Shown: positions 1 to 5,350 of the stretch, piece by piece
Layout of the letters: each line of letters begins with the position of its first letter
Numbering within the stretch: the first letter of the stretch is position 1
Assembly (NCBI GenBank): GCA_003224515.1
Contig: QHZC01000349.1
Coordinates: 1 to 5,350 of the forward strand
Source: Acidobacteriota bacterium
GTDB lineage: Bacteria; Acidobacteriota; Terriglobia; Acidiferrales; UBA7541
Direction of reading: 5' to 3'
DNA length: 5,350 bases
Notes under the pieces: generated by a model
Database searches by the model: none
Told to the model about the DNA's origin: nothing
Seen by the model: only the letters and a program-made list of their open reading frames with translations
Made by a program: the position numbers and the translations under genes

Positions 1-237
1 AACAAAGCGGCCTACTTGCGCTCGGTCGCCAGCCCCAGGTCAAGTCCCGAGCATATGCACGACGAGGGCATGAAGGCGCAGGTCTACAGCAACGCGGGGG
101 TAGTCTCGGGCGTCTATCGCGAAACGGGCAGTACCAAGGGAAAACCGTACACCCGGCGCGCGCGCTTCACGGACACTTGGATCAAGCAGACCGGTCAATG
201 GAAATGCGTCGCCAGTCAGAGCACGCTCATTCAGTAG
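1..237 (+). CDS. DUF4440 / SnoaL-like NTF2-fold protein, C-terminal part (5' end outside window)
   Basis: The reading frame is open from the first base and ends at TAG 235-237, giving the last 78 residues of a protein that starts upstream of the window. The visible part resembles the second half of DUF4440 domains of the NTF2-like superfamily. It has a strand like MKAQVYSNAGVVSGVYRE, then a turn with KGKPY, then the hallmark RFTDTWIKQTGQWKCVASQ near the C-terminus. The usual family pattern is RFTD.W....G.W..VA.Q. These are small alpha/beta-barrel proteins, often secreted or cytosolic, whose substrates are mostly unknown, and some relatives are isomerases or ketosteroid-binding proteins. No function can be assigned here. 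A TTG at position 16 lies inside the fold and is unlikely to be the true start, because the N-terminal half of the domain would be missing. The gene is convergent with the thiolase, with 21 nt between the two stop codons and no hairpin in that gap. Confidence 0.8.
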   Translation, partial: NKAAYLRSVASPRSSPEHMHDEGMKAQVYSNAGVVSGVYRETGSTKGKPYTRRARFTDTWIKQTGQWKCVASQSTLIQ

Positions 238-258
238 CTCTTGAATCTCAAAAATAAC

Positions 259-1449
<1,191 letters not shown>

Positions 1450-1455
1450 GGTAAG

Positions 1456-1460
1456 CCTCC
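1456..1460 (-). promoter_or_regulatory. ribosome binding site of the thiolase gene
   Basis: On the minus strand this reads GGAGG, followed by six bases (CTTACC) and then the ATG. This is a near-ideal Shine-Dalgarno element and fixes the thiolase start at 1449. The GGAGG lies in the right arm of a short inverted repeat (CTCCG-C-CGGAG on the minus strand, 1457-1467). The repeat could pair weakly in the mRNA, but its loop is too tight to be convincing as a switch. Confidence 0.8.
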
Positions 1461-1476
1461 GGCGGAGCGACAAGCG

Positions 1477-1482
1477 ATTATA
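1477..1482 (-). promoter_or_regulatory. putative -10 box (TATAAT) of the thiolase promoter
   Basis: The minus strand has a perfect TATAAT whose downstream edge is 27 bases before the thiolase ATG. This would place the transcript start near 1470 and give a leader of about 20 nt containing the ribosome binding site. No good -35 hexamer occurs 16-18 bases upstream, where the sequence is C/G-rich, and there is no TGn extension. The assignment therefore rests on the -10 box, its position, and the terminator-like hairpin just upstream, which makes a separate promoter likely. Confidence 0.45.
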
Positions 1483-1512
1483 CCGCGATACCAGGAAGGA
1501 GGCTGCGGAGGG

Positions 1513-1545
1513 AAAAACTCTGGGGGCGGAACGCGCTCCGCCTCC
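1513..1545 (-). terminator. putative Rho-independent terminator of the dinB-like gene
   Basis: Starting 11 bases after the dinB-like stop, the minus strand can form a stem of GGAGGCGGA with TCCGCCCCC (positions 1545-1537 with 1530-1522). The stem has nine positions with one A/C mismatch and a six-base GC-rich loop. Four bases (AGAG) follow, then TTTTT at 1517-1513. A strong GC stem followed closely by a T-run is typical of intrinsic terminators. The T-run is short and offset by four bases, so efficiency is uncertain. On the plus strand the hairpin lacks a T-run, which supports minus-strand function. Confidence 0.5.
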
Positions 1546-1556
1546 GGAGGGCGATG

Positions 1557-2090
1557 TTAATTCGCGGCGGCTTCCGTTGCGCCCGGCTGGCCTTCGTCTG
1601 CGCTCGGACCGTAAAGCCCCGGCACCGGGACGCCCAGCAAACGGTAATACACCGTAAGTTGCGCGCGATGATGAATGATATGGTTCATCACCATCCCGCG
1701 AATGCACGCCACGCGCCGCATGGTAAAAATCTCTTTGCCGCCGGCAAGTAGCTTCCACCCCTTCATCATTTCCGCGTCGCTCACGCGCGCAAGTGCGGCA
1801 CGGCCCTCCGCGACGTTCTTGTCCAATTCCGCGAGCAGCTCTTTCTTGTTCGCAATCTTGGGCGGCTGGTAGCTTGGGCCGTTTACGGGGGCGTAGTCCA
1901 GTTCCTCGGTGTTGATTGTCATCGTCAGCCACCCGGGCATGGTGGCGATATGGCTGGCAAGCCAGCCGACGGTACCAGACTTCTCGTGCGGCTTCCAATT
2001 CCACTTTTCGTCCGGACATCGTTCGAGAGTCTTGCGCGTGTTCTGCATCTCTTGGTCGAACTCACCAAGCATCATCTGTCCAATGGTCAT
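1557..2090 (-). CDS. DinB-family protein (DinB_2-like four-helix-bundle metalloprotein)
   Basis: This 177-residue protein has the DinB/YfiT superfamily fold pattern, a four-helix bundle that usually holds a divalent metal through three histidines. The expected ligands are visible: His47 in WLASHIA at the end of the second helix region, and His137 and His141 in NHIIHHRAQLTVYYRLLG, the characteristic H-x3-H of the last helix. The N-terminus (MMLGEFDQEMQNTRKTLE) and the pattern WNWKPHEKSGTVGWLASHI are typical of the family, and VPVPGLYGPSADE is a common ending. The last dozen residues are Gly/Ala-rich and probably disordered. Known relatives include thiol (bacillithiol or mycothiol) S-transferases and damage-induced proteins of unknown activity, so the substrate here cannot be named. 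The ATG is preceded by GGAGG at five bases and by a good promoter. The gene is divergent from another DinB-superfamily gene (2318-2866). It is cytosolic by the absence of a signal peptide. Confidence 0.92.
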   Translation of the reverse strand: MTIGQMMLGEFDQEMQNTRKTLERCPDEKWNWKPHEKSGTVGWLASHIATMPGWLTMTINTEELDYAPVNGPSYQPPKIANKKELLAELDKNVAEGRAALARVSDAEMMKGWKLLAGGKEIFTMRRVACIRGMVMNHIIHHRAQLTVYYRLLGVPVPGLYGPSADEGQPGATEAAAN

Positions 2091-2095
2091 GACTT

Positions 2096-2100
2096 CCTCC
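2096..2100 (-). promoter_or_regulatory. ribosome binding site of the dinB-like gene
   Basis: The minus strand reads CGGAGGAAGTCATG, a GGAGG core five bases before the start codon at 2090. It decides the start over internal methionines at residues 6 and 7. Confidence 0.8.
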
Positions 2101-2121
2101 GTTGGAAATGCGAGCCCACCG

Positions 2122-2151
2122 ATACTAGGAGAACAAAAAGCGAATTGTCAA
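2122..2151 (-). promoter_or_regulatory. sigma-70-type promoter of the dinB-like gene
   Basis: On the minus strand there is a perfect -35 TTGACA (2151-2146), an 18-base spacer containing a run of T, and a -10 TAGTAT (2127-2122) that matches four of six consensus positions. The start of transcription would fall near 2115, giving a leader of about 25 nt that carries the GGAGG ribosome binding site. The spacing, the position and the downstream gene all agree, so this is the best promoter in the window. An 11-bp inverted repeat overlaps the -35 hexamer and could be an operator. Confidence 0.65.
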
Positions 2152-2160
2152 GAAGTTCTT
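2150..2160. repeat. short perfect inverted repeat AAGAA-G-TTCTT beside the dinB-like promoter
   Basis: The two five-base arms are perfectly complementary around a single central base. The repeat overlaps the last two bases of the -35 hexamer (2146-2151) and extends upstream of it. A dimeric repressor could bind there. An 11-bp palindrome is short enough to occur by chance, so the regulatory role is inference only. Confidence 0.35.
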
Positions 2161-2284
2161 TCGAGCGCCTTGGAGCCACTTTTTCGGGCGTTAACCTCTG
2201 TTCTGCTTAGTTGCACGCCCAGGCGAGTCCGGCACTTCCCATGAATGCATATGGCTCCAGCGCTTCGAAGATTCGGACCGGGGT

Positions 2285-2303
2285 TGACAGGAACGGCTGA
2301 CAG
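2285..2303 (+). repeat. two direct copies of TGACAG upstream of the DUF1572 gene
   Basis: TGACAG occurs at 2285-2290 and again at 2298-2303, 13 bp apart, ending 14 bases before the DUF1572 start codon. The first copy overlaps a TTGACA (2284-2289), but no acceptable -10 box follows at the right distance: the sequence there is AAAATG, immediately at the gene start. The repeats could be a regulator half-site pair or a coincidence. No clear promoter for the plus-strand gene was found elsewhere in the 227-nt intergenic region. Confidence 0.25.
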
Positions 2304-2317
2304 CGCAAAATGAGGTT

Positions 2318-2866
2318 ATGGCACACCAGTTCACCACCTCTTACGTGAAAGACTCCCTCGACATCTTCCACTACTACAAGAAGCTTGGAGATCGCGCCAT
2401 GGCGCAGTGCCCGAATGAGGGACTCTTCACCGCCCTGGATGCGGAATCGAATTCCATCGCGATTATCGTGAAACACCTGGCGGGAAACATGCGTTCGCGC
2501 TGGACGGATTTTCTCACAACGGATGGAGAGAAGCCGGACAGGAATCGCGACACGGAATTTGAGGCACCGCCCACGGCGCGCGCGGAATTGATGGAACTGT
2601 GGGAGCGCGGCTGGAAGTGCGCTTTCGATGCCCTGCAGCCACTCAGGGATGAGCATCTATCGCGAACGATTACCATTCGCACCGAACCGCATTCCGTCAT
2701 GCAGGCCATCAATCGCCAGATCGCTCACTATTCCTATCATGTGGGGCAAATCGTTTATCTTGCACGGCACTTCGCTGGTGACAAGTGGCAAACCCTCAGC
2801 GTCCCAAAGAAAAAGTCAGCCGAGTTCAACAGCAAGGTAGCATCCGGCGAGCTTTCGCAGCGGTAG
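2318..2866 (+). CDS. DUF1572 family protein (DinB superfamily)
   Basis: This 182-residue protein matches the DUF1572 family, a branch of the DinB-like four-helix-bundle metalloproteins related to Bacillus YjoA. Conserved blocks include ESNSIAIIVKHLAGNMRSRWTDFL (residues 43-66), the DGEKPDRNRDTEFE segment (69-82), IAHYSYHVGQIVYLARH (135-151) and the W-Q-T-L-S-V-P-K ending near 157-164. The likely metal-binding histidines are His53, His137 and His141, the same H plus H-x3-H arrangement as in the neighbouring dinB-like protein. Activity is unknown for the family. The ATG at 2318 is chosen because the family N-terminus (FTTSYVKDSLDIFHYYKKL) begins directly after it and an in-frame TGA lies at 2285-2287. 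Its GAGG (2312-2315) is only two bases from the ATG, which is poor spacing. The helicase follows 67 nt downstream on the same strand without a visible terminator. Confidence 0.92.
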   Translation: MAHQFTTSYVKDSLDIFHYYKKLGDRAMAQCPNEGLFTALDAESNSIAIIVKHLAGNMRSRWTDFLTTDGEKPDRNRDTEFEAPPTARAELMELWERGWKCAFDALQPLRDEHLSRTITIRTEPHSVMQAINRQIAHYSYHVGQIVYLARHFAGDKWQTLSVPKKKSAEFNSKVASGELSQR

Positions 2867-2933
2867 CAGGAGCACACTAGGAAAATAGCCCCGGTTTCCC
2901 CTCCCCCGAAAAATCCGATACTCTTCTTGAATC

Positions 2934-5350
2934 ATGGCCACGCTGTTCAAAATGGAACCGCTCGGTGAGCGCGGACTGAAACTCAATGACGCGCAACGCC
3001 GGGCGATCACGCACGGCGAGGGACCACTGCTGGTGATTGCCGGCGCGGGAACCGGAAAAACGCGCGTCATCACCGAGCGCATCCGGCACCTGCTGCAATC
3101 CGACGAATCGCTTTCCGGCGAAAACATTCTCGCGCTGACCTTTACGAAAAAAGCCGCAGGCGAAATGAAAGCCCGCGTGGTGCAGGCCACGGGCGAGCGC
3201 GGCAAAGCAGTGACACTCGCCACGTTTCATTCCTTCTGCGAAACATTGCTGGCCGAGGCCGATCCCCAACGGGTGATGCTGGACAAGTTCGATCACTGGA
3301 TTTTGCTTCGGCGGAATCTGCAGCGGCTGGGTCTGGAGAAATACAGGAGATTGGCGGATCCCGGGCAATTCCTGAACGATTTCGTGGAGTTCTTTTCACG
3401 ATGCCAGGACGAACTGGTGTCCTCGGAAGACTATCAGCGCTATGCTGCCGGGCTGGCGGCGCACCTGGAAGCCCAGCGGGAAGCGCTCGACAAAGACACG
3501 CTCTCGGAACGCCTGGAAACGGTTGGGTTACAGCAGGAACTTGCACGAGCGTACCGGGCCAGCGAAGAGCTCCTCGGCGAGAAGAAGCGGGTTTCCTTTG
3601 GCTCGCTGATCACCGGAGCGGTTGGGCTCCTGGAGCGGGATAGCGAGCTGCGCGAGACGCTGCAAAAAAAATACCGCTATATCTTGGTGGATGAATTTCA
3701 GGATACCAACATCGCGCAGCTCCGATTGTTGGAGCTCCTGGCCGCGCCGGCGAGGAATATCGTGGCGGTCGGCGACAACGACCAAGCGATTTACCGCTTC
3801 CGCGGAGCTTCGTTCGGGAGTTTTAAACTGTTCTTGCAGCGGTTTGCGGGGTGGAAAGAAGGCCAGGACTCGACACCGTTCCGCGTGTCATTGACGGAGA
3901 ACTACCGCTCGACACCGAATATTCTGCGCGTTGCGATGCAAGTGATCGGGCAGAATGCGGTAAGCGCCGACTTTCCAAAGAAAGTCCTGTCCCCTAACAA
4001 GCCCGCGGGTGAAAAGATCCGCATCGCCGAGTTGGCAACACCAGAAGAAGAATCGCGATGGGTGGCGGCCGAACTGCAACGCATTCACGGGGCGGGGCGG
4101 CGCTGGAAGGATTTCGCGGTGCTGTACCGCCAGCATGCGCATCGCGATCATCTAGTGGAAGAGCTATCGCGGCGAAAGATTCCGTTTGTGATCACGAATC
4201 TCTCCATTCTTGAACATCCCGTGGTGAAGGACGTGCTTGCGTACCTGAAGCTGATCGCCACTCCCTACGACGACATTGCTTGCGCGCGCGTGTTGGGGAC
4301 GCCGGCATGGCACCTGGAGGCGGCGGACTTGGTGCGCCTGGCGGAGCGCGCGCGAAAAGACAAAAAGGCGATCTACGACATCCTGCAACTGCCCCAGGGG
4401 CAATTGCCCTTCGACCAGTCGCATGCGGCGCTGGGGCAGCTGGTAGAGTTTGTTTCGTCCGAGAGAAAAATGCTCAAGCGGTCGACCGCGCGGGAGATTC
4501 TGGGCCGCCTGACGGAGTGGCTGGAAATACCGCAGCGTGCCAAGGGACAGGACCGAAAATACGTGACGCGACTGGCGGAATTCATGAAGGAATGGGAACC
4601 GAAGAGCGAAACGCGCGGTCTGGCGGAGTTTATCGAGTATTTGGATTACTACGCTCAGGCCGGCGGAGCCGTGAGCCTGGAAGAAGCCGCGCCGGGAGAC
4701 GCGGTGCAATTGATGACCGTGCATGGAGCGAAGGGGCTGGAGTTTCCGCAGGTGTTTCTGCTGCGCGTGAACAATCGCGCGTTCCCGGCTAGCGAGAGGT
4801 CGCGGGTGTTCGAATTCCCGGTGGACCTTATGAAAGAGGGTGGCCCCGCGGAGCAGTTTCATATTCAGGAAGAGCGGCGGCTGTTTTATGTGGCGCTGAC
4901 GCGCGCCGAAGAAGGGCTGACCATCACGACGGTCGCGGAGAAAAAGGGAAAAGTGCCGGTGTTCATCGAAGACATCGTGATGGAACCGGCGGTAAAGCGG
5001 CAAGACGTGCGTCAGATGCTGCCAAAACTGCTTCCCAGGGGAGTAGAGGATCGGGCGCGGGAAGGCCGTCCGGAAGATGCGCAGCTCTTCCCCGCCGCAG
5101 CCGAGCCGGCAAAGATTTTTTCGCGCATTGCGGATTGGGCCGAGGAGTTTCATCCGCTGGCCGCGGAGCCCCTGACCCTCAGCCCTTCGGCGGTGAACGG
5201 TTACCGCACCTGCCCTCAACAGTATTTGTTCGGGTATTCGTGGTCGCTGCGGAAAGGGCCGAGGGCGGCGATGAGTTTTGGGGCCGTGATGCACACAACC
5301 ATCAAACGATTTGTGGATCAACTGCGCAAGGGCGTGAAGCTTCCGTTTGA
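2934..5350 (+). CDS. UvrD/PcrA-class ATP-dependent DNA helicase with C-terminal RecB/Cas4-like nuclease domain (3' end outside window)
   Basis: The frame is open for 805 codons and runs off the window. It is an SF1A 3'-to-5' DNA translocase, and all motor motifs are present: Q-motif LNDAQRRAI (18-26), Walker A AGAGTGKT (36-43), Ia LTFTKKAAGEM (68-78), Ib TFHSFC (97-102), II VDEFQDT (252-258, with Asp253/Glu254), III VGDNDQAIYRFRGA (279-292), IV ENYRST (322-327), V LMTVHGAKGLEF (593-604) and VI EERRLFYVALTRA (646-658). After a linker (about 680-745), SPSAVNGYRTCPQQYLFGY (750-768) and FGAVMH (782-787) look like the start of a PD-(D/E)XK nuclease of the RecB/AddB/Cas4 type. Cys760 is a candidate first iron-sulphur ligand and His787 is the first nuclease-motif residue. 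The Asp, Glu-x-Lys and last cysteines would lie beyond 5350. An in-frame TGA at 2928-2930 means the start is ATG 2934 or later (2952 is possible). No Shine-Dalgarno is visible. A role in double-strand-break end processing, as for AddAB/AdnAB, is inferred. Confidence 0.93.
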   Translation, partial: MATLFKMEPLGERGLKLNDAQRRAITHGEGPLLVIAGAGTGKTRVITERIRHLLQSDESLSGENILALTFTKKAAGEMKARVVQATGERGKAVTLATFHSFCETLLAEADPQRVMLDKFDHWILLRRNLQRLGLEKYRRLADPGQFLNDFVEFFSRCQDELVSSEDYQRYAAGLAAHLEAQREALDKDTLSERLETVGLQQELARAYRASEELLGEKKRVSFGSLITGAVGLLERDSELRETLQKKYRYILVDEFQDTNIAQLRLLELLAAPARNIVAVGDNDQAIYRFRGASFGSFKLFLQRFAGWKEGQDSTPFRVSLTENYRSTPNILRVAMQVIGQNAVSADFPKKVLSPNKPAGEKIRIAELATPEEESRWVAAELQRIHGAGRRWKDFAVLYRQHAHRDHLVEELSRRKIPFVITNLSILEHPVVKDVLAYLKLIATPYDDIACARVLGTPAWHLEAADLVRLAERARKDKKAIYDILQLPQGQLPFDQSHAALGQLVEFVSSERKMLKRSTAREILGRLTEWLEIPQRAKGQDRKYVTRLAEFMKEWEPKSETRGLAEFIEYLDYYAQAGGAVSLEEAAPGDAVQLMTVHGAKGLEFPQVFLLRVNNRAFPASERSRVFEFPVDLMKEGGPAEQFHIQEERRLFYVALTRAEEGLTITTVAEKKGKVPVFIEDIVMEPAVKRQDVRQMLPKLLPRGVEDRAREGRPEDAQLFPAAAEPAKIFSRIADWAEEFHPLAAEPLTLSPSAVNGYRTCPQQYLFGYSWSLRKGPRAAMSFGAVMHTTIKRFVDQLRKGVKLPF

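Noticed and set aside
1457..1467. The inverted repeat around the thiolase ribosome binding site as an RNA switch
   Set aside because: With a single central base the hairpin must lose its inner pair to form a loop, leaving about four base pairs. No ligand-binding structure is visible in the roughly 20-nt leader.
1450..2019. The thiolase reading frame stays open for 190 codons upstream of its ATG, up to 2019
   Set aside because: This extension overlaps the dinB-like gene in another frame. Its translation is Arg/Gly/Ala-rich and resembles no domain. The thiolase family start and a strong GGAGG both point to 1449.
2284..2312. TTGACA followed 17 bases later by AAAATG as a promoter for the DUF1572 gene
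   Set aside because: The -10 candidate is a poor match, and transcription would begin inside the gene. Only the -35 resembles a consensus, so it is not called as a promoter.
2207..2656. A minus-strand open frame of 149 codons covering the DUF1572 start and the intergenic region
   Set aside because: It overlaps the well-supported DUF1572 gene, has no ribosome binding site and has no family-like sequence.
4164..5321. A 385-codon minus-strand open frame inside the helicase region
   Set aside because: The translation is rich in Arg, His, Gln and Leu with no recognisable fold. It is the antisense of a gene whose helicase motifs are all in the plus frame. The length alone reflects scarce stop codons in GC-rich DNA.

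Overview
This GC-rich bacterial chromosomal window carries three complete genes and two genes cut by its edges. The gene families and codon use suggest a soil-type Acidobacteriota relative: two different DinB-superfamily metalloproteins, a stand-alone acetyl-CoA acetyltransferase, a DUF4440 protein and a UvrD-type helicase with a RecB-like nuclease tail. This assignment is an inference from gene content. There is no rRNA, tRNA or species-specific marker to confirm it.

Layout from left to right. (1) 1-237, plus strand: C-terminal end of a DUF4440/SnoaL-like (NTF2-fold) protein. (2) 259-1449, minus strand: a complete 396-residue acetyl-CoA C-acetyltransferase with an intact catalytic set, convergent with gene 1 and only 21 nt from it. 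(3) 1557-2090, minus strand: a 177-residue DinB-family protein. The 107-nt gap between genes 3 and 2 holds a likely intrinsic terminator for the dinB-like gene, then a TATAAT -10 box and a GGAGG ribosome binding site for the thiolase, so the two are probably separate transcription units. (4) A 227-nt divergent intergenic region with a good sigma-70-type promoter driving the dinB-like gene. (5) 2318-2866, plus strand: a 182-residue DUF1572 protein, also of the DinB superfamily. (6) 2934-5350, plus strand, running off the right edge: a large UvrD/PcrA-class (SF1A) helicase with all canonical motifs, followed from about residue 749 by the beginning of a Cas4/RecB-like PD-(D/E)XK nuclease domain. 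This is an AddAB/AdnAB-like helicase-nuclease. Genes 5 and 6 are 67 nt apart on the same strand with no visible terminator between them, so they may be co-transcribed.

There are no mobile elements, CRISPR arrays or RNA genes that I can support. The window does not look like a defence island or a clearly new system. The most interesting parts are the helicase-nuclease fusion, whose catalytic nuclease residues lie just outside the window, and the divergent pair of DinB-superfamily genes.
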